Counted from the first letter of the stretch, positions 13,811 to 28,898 are shown. The stretch is DNA of 64,000 nucleotides from Gymnogyps californianus (GCF_018139145.2 NC_059480.1:9424428-9488427), one strand, 5' to 3'. A program made the numbers and translations. Notes: generated by a model from the sequence alone, not told the origin.

Positions 13811-16800
13811 TAATTCAAAGAGACTTAACCTACTTTGTATGTCCACGACTCCATCTCTGCAGCTCATTCCATCACTTAACTTTTTCAAGTCTCAAATGTG
13901 TCTTGTTAGTGCCCTCTGATGATAACGTGATATGAGGCGTATCAAACAAGAAAGCATTATTCAAAACTTTTCTCAGCTAAAACTTTCTGCAGATTTAGCA
14001 ACTGTTGAGCATCTTATGTGTCACACTAGTCCTGGGTAGATAAACGCAAGTGTCCCTACGCATATTGTTTTGAGACATAAAACACAGAGATCTTCTAATA
14101 CAAAGCAAACAAATAGCTTTCTTGCTTTTTCTTTCTGTTGTTTGAAATTCCTTTTTGGCACAGTGTATACATACTTCTTTTGGCCACATAGCAATGCAGC
14201 TGAAAAAATTGTCACAAAGTTCAACAAAGGGAAAGTGAGAGCCAGGGCTGAGTCATTGCATGTATGAGAGCTGGGAGGAGGAAGTATTGGACTGTACTGA
14301 CAGAGATTCAGAAAATGCTGAGGAATAATCTATCCCAGAAGAAGCTGGCAAGCTATCAAGAAACAAAACAAGAAACAAAATAAACCATGGCTCCACAAAG
14401 GGATGGAAACCACCCCCCACAAAGTCAGTGAAAGAACTTTCCATCACAACACGAACATCAGTCCAACACTCTAGTTTTCCCAAGATGAGGCAACCGCAGC
14501 ATTGACAGTCTTAGCAGTTCATTTAAAATATTGATCCAGCAGATGTTTAATGCTGGGCTGTTCACATGAGCTGGTACACAGGTGCTGTAGAGCAGATGCT
14601 TGGAATGGCCATGGTGAAATGTCATGTGTGTCAGGGAGCTGGGTGCCTGGGAAGGGAAGGGGAGCTGGGGTAACAGTGTGGCAAGCAGGCAGCAACCTCT
14701 CTGACAAGGGTCCAGTCCCACAGCACCTGAACGAGGGCACAGCAGGTCCAGCAACAATAGCCGGGTCTAGACACGAGTCCAGTGATCAACAGACAAGTCT
14801 GGTGACAAAACAGGTCCAAGGTCAAGTTGAGAAGTCAAGGCAAAGTGAAAGCTCAGCGAGGTACAAAGCCTAAGTGGAAAGCCCAGATGAGACTTCGCAC
14901 AGCCCTGCTTCTCGTGCCTTCTCTGTTTTTACGGAACTCCGATTCAAGGTTATACAGCTGTGTGGTATCAGAGCAGACTTTGGACATAAGCAAATGAACC
15001 TTTAAAGAAGGGAAGAGGTTATAGAAGAGGATTATAGAGACAGGTGATTATGAAGATATCTCAAGACATCAGTATTTCTTGTACTCAACAGAAAGAGATA
15101 CTTTGCAGCCTTGAAAAATCTGGAATTTTGTCCTGTAACATCCTGCATAAATTCGCAAGATAGTGTGGCTTTTTGGCCTTCTCCTGTCCTTGTAAGTCTT
15201 CATGCTAAGGGCACATCTTTACATCTATGCATAAGGAGATAGTTGTAGTCACACCTAATTAGCTCCCTGTCTCAAATGGCAGGACCATCTGAGTGTCTTC
15301 AAAGGAAGACACAAGGAACCCTCTAGTAGATGACTATAATAGATTTTTATTTACTGAGCAAGTTCCTGTCTTGTCTGTTACTTTTTGTACAAACTTTCCA
15401 TTGCTTTAGAAAAGAAACTCTTTTCTTATACGCTAGACTATGTATTTGCAAACTGTATGCCTGAGAGTCAGGTTCATAAACTTATTGATAACTGTCTTAT
15501 TTTTATGTCCTTGTCAAGTTCACATATGCCTTAAAGTACCTGCTAAACTATTCTTGGCTACGTCAGTATATAACTGGTAAAACTGAGCTCCACTCTATCA
15601 CACTCTGGACAACCTAGCTGAACAAGCAAAGGAGGTATTTTGGAGATAGCACTTGAGACTTTACAGGATTAGAGGGAACTTAATTTAATATTGAAGTTTT
15701 ATGATAATCATGTTGTTCTGGGTCACTGCCTGTGAGTCATGTGGAATACTTTGGCCTTAATTATCAGTCAATTTATTTCTTGTTTCTAGTTTACTTAAGG
15801 TTGCTGTGCAGCTGGGGTTGGATTTCTCTTTTCTAATGGATGGATTTTTGATTGAAACAAATCAAGAGCAACATCTTTGCTAAGTACCTCAATTTGTATA
15901 TTTACACTTTGGTAAATTAAGTTTTGAAAAAATTCCTCTTTGTAGAGTTTAGTGTCACTCTGCTAGACTGAACGTTCCTTTGGTATATTCCCCCCCTTCC
16001 ACCCCCAGTGATTTCTTCCTCAAGGACGTTGCATTTGATTATATGGTGGTACTGTTCATTAGCAGCTCCACTAGAGCTGCTTCTTGAACTGCACCAAGCC
16101 AGACTCATATGTTTTCAGGACAAGGGTCAGAACATCCTCTCCCCTGTGTGCTCCAGAACAAGTTATTCCAAGAAACAATCCTCCACAGGTCAAACTTTCT
16201 GATATAAGACAAGTTTAGAAGAGAGCAGCAGAAATCCCACATTATGATTTTATTAGATTCTGTTGTCCCTTTCATCTCCCAGCATTTTGTGCTCAGTAGT
16301 GTTCTCAGTAGCGATCAGTGGCAAGTAACTCTCATGGAAGGTACTGTAGTTTTCTGAAAACTGAAATCTGTAGTTTTCACTGTATGGTTCTGGCTGCATA
16401 AAATTCTGATAAGATTCCCTGAGTCTTTGAAATGTTCCTTATCTCTATAATCCCCATTATTCTTTTGGCTTCCGTTGAGGAGTTTCACAAATAATAACTA
16501 CAGCTGAGTGAATAAAGGGGTTCCCTCATTCTCTAGTCAGTAGAAAGAGAGAAGGTTTTTTTCAGTAGGAAACTGCATGGCTAAGATGGAGAGGAAGAGG
16601 CTTTTCTAGCAGAATCTCTTTTGGCCATAGAGGGAGTCTAATATTGACTTGAAGGGATTTATGCCATTGCAGTGGTGCTTTTCTTTGTTACAATCAGACT
16701 GTGATTCTTCATATAATGGTCATCTTGTGGGTCTGAAGTTTCACAGTGTCTTAAGAGCTCCAAAATATTTTGCTCCAGCCCCTCTGAGATAGCCATAAGG

Positions 16801-18260
16801 GAATGTCTTTGAGGTCTGGGAGGAAAGGCAAGGATCCAGAATAACGGAAAAAGGCAAGCGTGAAAGCCTGCCTCAAGAAAGAGATACAAAAGAAAAGGAG
16901 GAGCTGTCAATTAAGCCACTGTATTTTGAATGCCACATTAGAAGTTACAAGTCCTGTTGCTAGGACAAGCAACTAGTAAGTTGTTTCATACTGCATATGG
17001 CAATTTTCAGATAGGAAGTACTAAGAAGTCCATTATCTAGCCTACATCTCAGCTGCATGTTGAGTGTTGCACGTTTGTGGGATGCTTTCCCAGATACAGC
17101 CCAGTGGATTATTAACTATATATAACTCCACTACAGTAATTCCCATTATTACGTCTTTTAGTGCATCTAAATGATAAAACATGATCTAATTGCAAAACAA
17201 AGCCAGAAACTGCAATTTCTGTAGGAAATTTTAGTTAAGTCAATAGTATGCTGTCCTTAGTTGGTATTTGAATTTAACTTTCTTTTTGTTTTGAAAGTTT
17301 AAACTTCTCCTGTCCCACCAAGGCTAGCGGGCCGCTGGTTTGAATTCTGGGGCACCAGAGTCGCATGCTCCCTGCAAGATGATTTGCTTAGCAGTCAACT
17401 CCACTTTCCAAAAGCTGCACTGAATGCCTGTCTTAGAGACATCTAAAGTCACCACTGATTTGAAAACACTTATGCCCGTAATAGCAATCCTATTCCTGAA
17501 GGAGCTGGCATTGTCTCTGGCTTGCTTAGGTTGAGCATCACCCACTTGGCGCTCCTGTAGCCCCCTGTTGCTGCTGGCTCCAGCTCTGAATAGAATTGTC
17601 CAAATTAAATAAAGTGGGAAGATAGAGCTGGATTTCTCGGCGTGCTGAGAATGGTTCAATCCTTCCCTGCGGAGCAGGGAACAATGACTGAATAGCAGTC
17701 TGTGATGGCCTAGTGCCCTGAGAAGTACTTATGCATCAGAGGACCTGGTGAGGTAAAAGGAAAGTTGTTCATAACAATCTGCTGAGCAGGTGTGCTCTAA
17801 CCTGAGTACTGGCTGGCAGATCTCATCACCATAACATGGACACTGCTTCTGTGTGTGTTAGCAAGATGAGATCATCCTTTAGTGCAAGCCCTTTGCCATA
17901 GGGTCTGTATCTAGATTAATAGTGTCAGCTAGATTTTGAGAGCTGTCTTGTCATGATCTTCCCTGCAAATTTTATTCCACAAGTTACGGTTACCTAGACT
18001 GCAAGCTTCAAGCAGTAACTTTTTGAGCCAAGTCTCGTTCTTGCTTCTATCAGTGTGAATGAGTGCATTGATGTTCACAGGGGCAGTGAGGAGGATAACC
18101 GTACTTCTGGAGTTTCCAGAACTTTGGGTGGCAAGTTTGAGACCTGGGCCCATTTCAGGGTGACTAAGCACCTGCAGCTCCCTAATGTATGAGTTTTGGG
18201 ATTTTTGTGGTAGTTTGACTTACGCTTACACTTCGATATATTTGAATGGTCCTTTCAATT

Positions 18261-18290
18261 AATTTTATTAATTTAATATTTAATAAAATT
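18261..18290. repeat. AT-only inverted repeat, 11-bp arms
   Basis: AATTTTATTAA at 18,261-18,271 is perfectly complementary in reverse to TTAATAAAATT at 18,280-18,290, around an 8-base spacer. Because it is pure A/T, chance occurrence is much more likely than for a mixed-base palindrome. No flanking motif suggests a function. Confidence 0.6.
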
Positions 18291-21200
18291 TCCCCACTTG
18301 ACAGAAATACCAAATATTCTTCAGTTTGGGGAGAAGATCTCTCTCTGGTACTTCAAGCATTTAATGGTAAAGAGAATGGGTCTGAGTGTCCAAATAGGAG
18401 CATTATAGAAGACATTATACTTCAGTGTGATGCTTTACAGAGTTGGAAGCATTTTTGGGGGCAAAAGAAAGTTTAGAGAAACATTTTTTTCAGAAGTAGT
18501 GATAATGATACATTTTGTGCTCCGTACCAGCTTTGTGGGTTTTACAGTGTTCTCATAAACCAAAGCTCCTGAGCTCTGTCATCCTGGCTGGCAAATGGGG
18601 AAAGAGTGGGCAGGGAGCAGTGGGACCTCCTGGTCCTGGGGACTGTAGGCATCTACCCTCTCAGGACCCTGAATCCTTCTCCGCTAGCCTAGCGATCCTC
18701 CAGGTGAATTGTGTGAGAACGAGAAACCTTGGAAATTTAGGACATTCGAAACAGGAGCAAATGGGCCTTCCATGATCTTATCTCCATGTTGAACCTCTTA
18801 TTTTTAGTTTCAGGATGATTTGGTTTCTCATCTGTGCAGCACAGAGCCTCAGGCAAGCTGCCAGGAGCCTGGGCATGTTTCCAGTAGAAGATAGGTTTCC
18901 ACTGTGGTTGGCCTTTTACTATTGCTAAATGCTTTGGTTTTGATGAATCAGCATTTTCCTATGGAAAAACATTCCTTTGGAGAATTTCCAGTCAGAATGA
19001 AACCGAGATTCAACATATTGCAAAATCCCTCCACCACAGGATTTATTCTGTGTAGCTGTACTTCTGAGCAATTTTACTTTTCTTTGCTTTCTCTGTATAG
19101 TAAAAAAAATAAACAGATGCAAATATCATTGTTATAGGTATTTATAATAAGGATGTCTATTTTTGCCTCTGGAAAGATTATGCAGGATATAGACACTTAA
19201 ATATAGCACCTGGAAAGGAGGTGAAATTCTTTCAGATTCCTATGTGGTGAAATAGTGAATTTTGAGACCTTATTTTGCAGTGCAGCAATATCAGAGGTCA
19301 TGGAAAATAAAAATAGATTAAACAATTCAGTATTTGCTTTGCAATTTCCTTGTAAAACAGACTTAAAACTAAGCACATCTTAATGAAAATCATAAATTTG
19401 ATGAGACATTTGTGAACGTATGTTTATATTCAGCTTTGGTTGATTTTGACTTCATGTTTCTTCTGGCTATCTATCCTGGACCAAAACATAGCTCAAGCTG
19501 TTGGAAGAAGTATAACGATAAATCAGTGTGTACGTGAGTAACGTTCAGAGCGATAAATACAATCTTTCTCTCTTGTGCCTCTATGAACATAGTAGGTGTG
19601 AAGCCAGCCATTATCTCGGGTTTACAATCATGGGATGACAGCTAGACGCTTGTCAGGCAAATTCACATCCTTACTTTCACAAGTTAGTCATTCCCTTAAA
19701 ATGAGCATAGTTATATTAAGTTTGCTTGCATGTGTAGCTAGTGTAGTCCCTTCCTCTTTATTGGATTAACAGTTTAATGCTTTTGAAAACCCCTTGCTCC
19801 TACAGGATTTGCACAGGGTCTTTTCCAGTCCATGTCAGCTGCCTACCTAGAATTTGGTTAAGCCATAGCTAATCCTTTTGTCTTAAGGTGAGGTAGCAAG
19901 TTAACGGTGATTCAGTTAGCTTTGGCATCTCTTTTTAAGCAGCTGAAGTTGATGGATGAGCTCCATGCACAGCCTCATCTGGGGAGATTCTCTCTCTGAA
20001 TAGAATTGAGGAGGGAAAAATTTACCTCTTAAACAAGTTGCAATTCAGAGACCAACTCTTGCTTCTGTCATTCTTGTTGCGCGCAAAGGAGACAATGGAA
20101 CTTGATAAGCTCCTGTCAACAGAGATGCTCAAGGTGAGCCTGCAACAGAGGTGTCCCTGCAAGAGGCATGGTCTGCGTCTGAGGGGCATGTAATTACAGA
20201 CAGACTGGAACTGGGGTGAGTTGATCCTTGACTACACAGGCTCTGCCACTCACAAATACGAGTGTTTGAATGGCAGCGCAGTCAATGGGTGACTGCAAGA
20301 CTGCTGAGTGCATCTTTTAGAGGTGCAAGACTTCATTCCCTCTCCAACCAGCGGTCCCTTGAGACAAGACTTTTGTAGCATGTAAGACTTTATCCCCTCA
20401 CACACTTAAAATAGCTCATTGCTTAATACTGTTTTATTCCTCTCTATTCCTCCTGTTGGGCCTGCCCTGTTGTTTATGCTGTGTGGAGGCAGAAGAGGAA
20501 CACTCTAGTTAATTGTGGTGGGATCAAGGATGCGTCTGAAAATGAGCAGTAGCAACTGCAAGATAAAATCCCTTTATTTAACGTGCCAAACAGAGAGGAA
20601 AAAACCTTGAAAACTGGAAAAAGGAAAAAAATTTGCATTATACCTTTTATGGTTCTGAGCTGCAGTAGACAATCACAAACATACCGCAGCTACTTGGAAT
20701 TGTTTAAAGTAGCTGTTTGCTACACTGTACGTAGCTCTGGAAAGAATAAACACGGGGAACTGTGGAATTTAATTAGCCTTACTTTAATTGGAAATAAATC
20801 TGAGGCATTAGTTTCCAATCAGAGTTATCCAAAGTCCAAGTATGTTTAGATTCAGAATGAATGATTTCTGTCTTTCTTTAATTGGAGGCTCATCTACTTA
20901 GAAGATTGTATGCTGAAAGAGCTAAAACTGACTTTTTCCGTATGTAGCAGTCGCATAGAATATAATGTAAAGAACTTATTTTCAGCACCAAAACCAGTAC
21001 TTGCATTTCCTAAGAGACTCAGCATTTGTAGCATGGAGTTCATCAAAGAAGCTGACTCAGCTTGATCTGTTCAGTTTTGAGCCTGAAATTCACCAAGTGG
21101 AATATATGACTGTTGGGTGTCTTCTTTAGACCTTGGTTAGGAAGACAACATGCCACAAGCCATGCTGACAATAAAACCTACCGGTAAACAACCTACCTAA

Positions 21201-23944
21201 AGGTGAAGGATAAAGCTGTGAATGTGAAGCTACGGGAGTTAAAGAAGAACATGGGGTCAAAAGAAGATGGGGTTTCTCTTCAGCTACATCTGTGGATATT
21301 TAGTGTGTCTGAAAGTGCACCTGCTTAAAGAGGCTGTTCTGAAATGCTGTACTCTGCACTCTTTAAACACAGATTAAGTATTTTTGCCTTTTTTAGGGGG
21401 CAGAAGGAACCCAATAGTACTGAAAAATTTCCAGGGATAGGATTGAGTTTACTTTTCTCCTACTTAGAGAAAAGGCTCCTTTTAAGTCTCTGGTTGAAAG
21501 CACAATTTGAGCTGATCTGTGGGGTGCAAAGTTCTCTCAAAACCTCTGATGCGGGTAAGGCCAACTTGTTACAGGACTAAGGCTTTCCAGTGAAGACTTT
21601 GATAGTTTGGAAAATACTGATTAAGCATATCCACTATGGGCTGTGCAATTTGCTGGACATGCTTTACTCACCTATAGTGGCTTGAAGCATAACACAGCTG
21701 GAAGCACACCACTAATTTCTTCTGAAGAGCTAAAAACACTGCAGATTTCTTAATTATCCAACATATTGTTTACGCAAAATTATATATGTGAGTATTTTCG
21801 TAATCAATGGATGTAGTCACAATTTTGTATGAATATAGACATTCCTAAAATTAACCCAAGATGCCTAAAGAGTCCAAGCCAGGTTCTTTTGATTTTCTGC
21901 AGGCTGCAAATACTGCAGGTACTCCTCTTCTAGGTCAGTATGGTTACCCTGCGTCCGAAAGGAGCCACATTCACCCTATGTAAGCAATCAGTCAAATTGC
22001 TTTTCTGCAATAACTTTCAGTAAGCTTACATTTTGGTTTTATCCAGTTTAATTGAACCTTTGGCTCATGTTTTAAATGCAGATGGTTCTATATAAATCTT
22101 TAATGAATGTCTTGAACCTGGGTCAGTTGAGCTGCTTTTAGATGATTTAAGGCTGACTTCTACTGTTACCAAGATCCCAGCTTGTGACCAGCCACCAGTG
22201 TTTTCTTATCTTGCAGAAAAATTATACTACTCAGGGAGGGAAATTAAGCTTATGTTTGGGTAGTAGACAGCTAAGTAGGGAGGAATTTTTTTTCTCTTTC
22301 ATATATATATACGGTTGTTAAATAAACACTTTAGAAAGCATTGGTTTCTGAAGCTAATGAAACAGTTTGTTAATAATAGAAATGGTTTAAAGTAATCCAG
22401 CTATTCTAGCAATGCATGCAGAAGCTTTGGAAAATTTTCTACAATTTATTTTTTCTGAGGGAAAAAAAAATTTGTTGGCTAGCCAGCTCCTGCTTCCAGC
22501 ACCATTCTAGGCCAAACTGTTCTGAATTGGTCCCAGAACCAGCTGTCTTTTTCAGTTCAGATCAGAATGGACAAAGACTGAGCTTTGAATAGTAGCTTGA
22601 GCTTTTCAGCTCTTTGCAACTGCTTCAATTTTGTGCTTAAATCACTGATGATCTGTTGATGATTACTATTCCATGGGTGTTCAAAGTCTCAGTGTCCCAA
22701 TGTGTGAAATGAACTGGTGTACAGAGCAGCAGAAAAGTAATCATAGCCTTAATCTTCTGTTCTGTCCCTGATGCAATGAAAAAACTAAGGAGAAGGTGAA
22801 CATCCTCATACTACATTTTGCCTGTTTTTAATAATAGATTTGCATTTATTAAATTAGTTTTTACTAAGAATATTGACCTATGACACAACAAAAGCTATCT
22901 GGGTACTCAAAGGGTGGTTCTGGAAGTGGAATGCAGATTCTTCTTACAGCCATGATTTATCCTCATCTTGAACATTGTATCATATTAGCAAAACATTTAT
23001 AGTGTGAGAGATGTATGAGTCAAGGTATTACACTAATAGTTTAAATTGAAGACAGGCCAGAATTTTTCTGTGGTGTTCTCTGATGTATATATAATGGAGT
23101 GAACAACCAAAAGGAAATCTGAATGTTGTAAATCAAACTGTTGCTCAACCCACCATCAGTAATCAGGAGAAAGTTTACACAGCTGCCTCTCAGCAACTGC
23201 TAATAATAAAGTATATTTCTACCTTCATGTACACAAGGGTAATATTTTTACCTGGGTGACCAGCAGGACTTGGCTGTCAACATGTGGGTGAAAATTTCAC
23301 TCACTTGTTTTTTTTGTTTTTTTTTCTGAGTAAGGATTTTATTGCTTTCTTCTACTTTTAATTTTGAAATTATTGACAATAGTTGCTTACTTGGGGTGTG
23401 TTGTGTTGGAGATCTTCACCCCATGGTTGCCCTGCAGCTCCCAAGGAACTGTATACCTCCTTCTCTGGTGGAAATGAGGATACTGTGGGGTGGCTGGTGT
23501 GTACAATAGGTCTGGAACCAACATGGAGTCGGGATGCAGTTGGCCAAGCAGTAGCACCCAGAGACTCGGAGCGTTCTTAGGGTGCCCAGTCTAGACTTGA
23601 TGTCCCAAGGACAAGGTAGGATTCAGGATGATGCCTAGCTCTGTCATGGGTCTTTTGGATTACAATGGACAAATATTTTTATTGCTTTGTTTCTGTTTCC
23701 CCACAATAAAAAAATGCTATTTCCCTTCTCTGAAAAGTGTGGTGAGTTTTACAAGTAGAAAGTAGGATGAAAGTTAGGCAATAATTTTATTATTAAATAT
23801 TGGCACTTATTTCTTGAATACTCTCAACAATTTCTGAATACTCTCATTTCTTATAACTAGGCCTATACAACCTCAATTCACCTCCCTGTGCTGATGCCTT
23901 TAGATACTCTGTTCTACAGCTGCCACAGGGATTTCTGTAGGGCT

Positions 23945-23975
23945 CTGGTATCGTTCTGTGCAGAACGATAGCCAG
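23945..23975. repeat. Strong mixed-composition hairpin
   Basis: TATCGTTCTG (23,949-23,958) and CAGAACGATA (23,961-23,970) are perfect reverse complements separated by only two bases. The pairing extends outward by four more base pairs (CTGG at 23,945-23,948 with CCAG at 23,972-23,975) if G at 23,971 is bulged. The result is a 14-bp stem with one bulge. It is too short for a typical pre-miRNA, and no coding context is visible. It might be a protein-binding dyad, a transposon-end relic or chance. Confidence 0.75.
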
Positions 23976-26900
23976 GCTTTGAGATAAGCAGTTTGTGTAG
24001 CGAGCAGGCTCTCCGTGGATGCCTCTCTGGTTTGTTGCACGCGTTGGAAAGAGCATCAGAAGGACGTGAGAAGTGGGGGAAGAGAAGGCACAGGCATTTC
24101 GGAGAAACAGGATTGTGTCTTTGCTACAGAGCTCTGACACTATGCTAGTCTGATCGTTTACAACAAAACATTGGCATGTTATAATCCATTCAGTTATTTT
24201 CTCAGTGCGAAGCAGTGATTTACAAAGACTTGATCATGAGCTGCAGCTTTCTCTTCCCCTGTCCAATGTCCCATCTCCATTGTCCTACTGTGTTTATACA
24301 GAGAACACTGCTTTGTACCATCAGATGTCTTGCAGGAGGACACCTCTCATGTGACCGGTACCCCTTTCCACACTGCTGTGTGGGACTTTGCGTCTCCACT
24401 GCATTTAAACTGGTCAGTCATCCTGGGACAAGCCCTGGACAGAAAACTGTGCTTGAGAATCAGTTGCTGCAAAAGCGTGTGAGACACTATTCCCTGAAGT
24501 ATGTCCAGCAGCTGGCTTAGAAATTCAAAGCTGCTTTCTCTAAGCACAGAAGATGCTTTAATATATTTAAGGGGGGTCTTATCATGGTTAATAAAAGTAT
24601 CTGTAGCCTCTGCGACCACATCTATAATTTGCTTTGGACAGGAAGTAGCTGAGGGTCTCAGTACCGTGCCCCCTGCTGCGGGCGCTCTGCTGTACAGCAC
24701 TCCTCCCCCCTACCTGGTACTTGGGGCAAGGAATCTGTGCTAACAGATAAGGTATCTGTTAACGGTTATGTTTGTTTGCACTGCTCTGTGCAGAATTGGA
24801 TATTTCTACATACACGGTTCCTTGGCAGAAAGGTTGAAAGGGTTAAAAATCTTGCATTTTGGTTTCTTGGATATCTTTGGGATCTGCATAATGCAAAGTA
24901 AATTAGCCAGGACAGAGCTCTGCACCAACAGAGCGCCAGTGAAACTGTGTCTGAGCCGGCTCTGAAAGAGTTCATTTGAGTGTCTCTGCATATGGGGAAG
25001 GAGAACTGCCTCAGTTGGCTTAAAGGAGGTGCTAAAGTTTGGAGCACAGATTCCTAGGTCCCAGATATAGTTAATGGAGAGAGCAAGCGGCTCCAGAGTG
25101 TGACTCAAGTCTGCATCACCCTGCACAGCTGCCTGTCTCTTCCCATTCACTAAGGATAGTTAGGCTTCTAACTGAGGCACTCAGTGTGAATCTGTCATTC
25201 CTGTAACACAGCCAGAGGGCAGATATTTTGCACATGCAGTATTTAGGTTTCTTACGTCTGCTCAGACCATAGTGCTCCTTTTGCTTGCTTTGGCTAGGCC
25301 AGGCATTTGTTTTTCTTTAGTATTTTTATTAACTTGTTTATCAGGACAAGGTGGTTAGAGTATTGCATCTCCTCAGTGCTATGTTAGATTGAGAGACCAG
25401 CAAGCACTTGCTATAAGCATTGCACATCCTTGTCATGTGGTATTGTGGTTAACGTTGCAATGAAAGACCAGTCTCTTGCTATTCAATATTAAGCAGGAAA
25501 CGATATAATTCAGTACTACTACTCTGTAAACTAAGCATGTCACGTTTCCATATTGTAGTATTCACGTGAAGGAAAAAATAACATGGACCAAGATTGTCAA
25601 CTTATAAATTGGTTTAGCTCCATGGGATTCATATGAATAAGCTGCAGATCTGACACACAGTGCTACAGCCTGTATCGGCTAATGTGTAGCAGTGACACGA
25701 AATCTCGGGCTTGGCCCATCATTATTTGGACAATCCAGGCCCTGTCTCTGAATCATTGAGATGTTAGGTTGTATAAAGAACTTATTCTGCACAAAGAAAA
25801 GACTTTTTTTTGTCCTTTTAGCTGACATATCATGATCATATATAGTATAAGCAGCAAGGATACAGAGGCTTTAATAATTTTGACTCATATGCAGTGTTTG
25901 GTTCAAAGCCTCTTGAACATAATTCCAACCAGACAATGTGAGGAACAGGGAGGTAATAAGACTGACGGGGGAAAAGCCATATACATACACAAGATGAAAT
26001 AACTCTGTAAAGAAAGGTGCTCGCTATTTCATCTTTGGATTTTTTTTCCTCTCCTGCCTCCATCTGAACTCACGTTACATCCAATAACGTTTTAAAGAAC
26101 TGCCAGCCATTCTGCATTGACTTGGGGGTGGTTTTGGCAGGAACCTTATTTCTTTTCCTTAGCTCAGACAGAAGTGGGTGATTTTCTCCTGTGCTTCTGC
26201 TGTTACTGATAAATAATCCAGGACGCTGATCTGTACCTTGGGTAGCTCAGTAATCGGGGAATCTGTAAAAAGTAATCACTCACCTGAACCTTCAAGCTAA
26301 AGATCGGTTATGATTCACCTAGAGTCTCCTAATTGCCTCATCTGAGGATCAAGACTTTAATCTGTTCTAATCTAGTTAGCATGGAAAACCAATAATGAAG
26401 CCTTGCGTATACATATACTTTGTTCAGTGACACCTGACTTTTAGGTCTAGGGGAAAAAAAAAGTCTGATAATAGATTCATAATTCTGATACCTTTTTATA
26501 AAAATAGGCAACTTTGAAAAAAATGTCGAAGTACGTAGCCTTGCAGGAGACTAATTACATTTGCGCTGTTTCAACTGGGGAGAGGTCTTTTTATAAGGAG
26601 GGAAAAAAAATCCTGCAGAGATGGAAAACTATTTATCTAGCCAAAGAGAGTGCAGATATAAACAGTCATCTAAATCTTCCACACCATTGTAAAAAATTAT
26701 CATGTAATAATTGTTTCTAGTTTTTAAAAAAATCATAACGAGAAGTTCTTGGGTTATAGCAAGTCAAAATAAGGACATTTTTGCAAAATAAATAAGGTGT
26801 TCACATGAGAATCAGTGTTGTTTCCAACTGCAATACAGAACTCGGTCCAAATCCTTTTTAAGCTTTTAAAGAATCATTGTCACTCCCATGTATTCTCTTC

Positions 26901-28898
26901 TGTTTGTTGTTTAATCCTGTGTAACGTGCAAGTAAATTAATTCACTGCAAGTTTGTGTTTATGCGCCAAAAGTTAGCCTGCTTTATTTGTTGAGGGTGAT
27001 TATGATTCATTCAGTTACTGGCAAGAAGGCAGATTCCTGCGTACTTTTCACAATGTGCTGGTATATTGGAAAACAGAAAGAAAACCAAATGATCAGGGTG
27101 AAACTGTCCGGGTGTTAACATTTCCATAGGGAAGACCACTTAGAGTCTAGTGCACAGTTCTTCATTATTGCAAGGATAGGAATCTTGTCCAAACAAAACT
27201 TAATGATGCATCATCCAGCCTATGTAAAAACAGTCTGAAGGCAGTCTTGAAATCAAAATGAGACTGTGGGGTTTTTCTTTTTTACTAATTTTTACTACTT
27301 TTTTTTTCTTTTTTGGTAGAAGAGCCTGGTTTCTTTGGAAAATCCCATCTGCAAAATCTCAAATTAAATAAAAGCCAAACCCACAGTCGCCCTCACCCCG
27401 CATTAAGTAGCAAAACTGGAAAAACCAACCTGAAAACAAATAAGTGTAAAGTCAGAAATGTCACTGTGGCAGCCTGTGTATGAATTGTAGGTGAAGGCCT
27501 TCATGTCCTATTTTTGTCTTGGGGCCGATTGCCTTTGTTGGGTTGCCTGTGCCAGAACAGCTCACACCTGAGGGACCTGGGCTGCATCAACAGGAGCTGG
27601 GGCTGTGTGCTGTAAGGGAGGCAGAGCTCTGGAGCCAGCCCTCGGTGACCCAGGGGTGCGTGTGTAACTGCAAATACTAAAGGTGAAGGTCTGTATTCCT
27701 GAACATGTGAAACTTTTCACTGACCTCTAGAAATCTGTTCCTATTTCAAAGGCAAGGGAAAAATGGGGTGGTAGTGGAGGAGGAACCTGAAACCCCAAAC
27801 CCCTTGCGTTAAGGAGCAAATACTGGTGGACATCCAGTCCCTACTGCCATGTTAAAAGATTCTGAGGCATCCCTTGGGTGCCTGGCATTCTTAGCAGGAC
27901 TAGCTTTGGCTGGTGAGAGTAACACAGCAAGCACAGAATCTGTAACTTGGGTATCTCATCTCACACCTTCTCTTGCTGCTTCCTATTTAACTGTATGCCA
28001 TTTTCCTTATGTATCTCTTATTTTTCTCCCAAGCAATTCAGAGTTGCCACCATCTTCTAAAAGTTTTCTGCCATCTGAGCTGCTGCTATACCTTGATAAC
28101 TGTACTGTTTATTTGTCCTGTACATCCATTTTTCTTCCTCTGCTTCTGCCCTTTAGCTTTGCAGTGTCATTTGAGGACTCTAATCTCTTCCAAACCCCTG
28201 CAGGAGTGTCTGGAGTTTGGTAGCACTTTCCTCTTTTGTATTCTTAAAATGAAAGTTTAATCACAACACAGGTTCCCCTCTGAAGTTACTAAACTACAGG
28301 AATTGTGCTGTTTGATCGTGGTTATAGTTGGGCTGTTGTAGTATTTTTCAGTGACTCTGTGATGAAGTCACTTCCTGATTGAAGGTTATTCTCTCTAGGG
28401 CCAGACAAAGTATTAAATCAATCTTTTCTGCTGAGCTGGAGCTCAAACAAGTCATTTGATATGGTGAATGGAAACAGTTGATTCTGATCATTCTTGACCT
28501 CCAGAATTTTGATTTAATGATGTATCATTTGCACATTAAACTTGCATTTCTCCCATCAGCCATCAGATCAATTACTGTGGGTTAAAACATACAGTGTTGT
28601 TTTATAAACTTGGCTGGATGTTGGTGTGAGAGATTAGGACAGTCTGCAGTAAAATTTCTTATGTGTATGAATAAAAGGCTTCACTTACCCATCTCTGTTC
28701 CTACAGGATGGACAACTGGGATTAGTATCTCCTTGTAGTTGCTCATGACCTTGGCTAATGGCCCCGTGCCTCCTCCACATAACTCTGCTGGTAGGAACAA
28801 ACAGCTAATCTCTTGTGCAGCAGCCAAATGTGGAATAGTTGGTACAGAAAAAGAAATTAAATTCTACCCATTTTTTTGTTTAAGCAATGACAACTTAA

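Noticed and set aside
24741..24761. 9-bp inverted repeat TAACAGATA/TATCTGTTA with a 3-base loop
   Set aside because: A few stems of this size with loops up to about ten bases are expected by chance in 64 kb, and nothing around it adds support.
27849..28223. 124-codon plus-strand ORF with hydrophobic stretches
   Set aside because: The hydrophobicity follows from pyrimidine-rich DNA. The length is at chance level and no family signature or splice context supports it.
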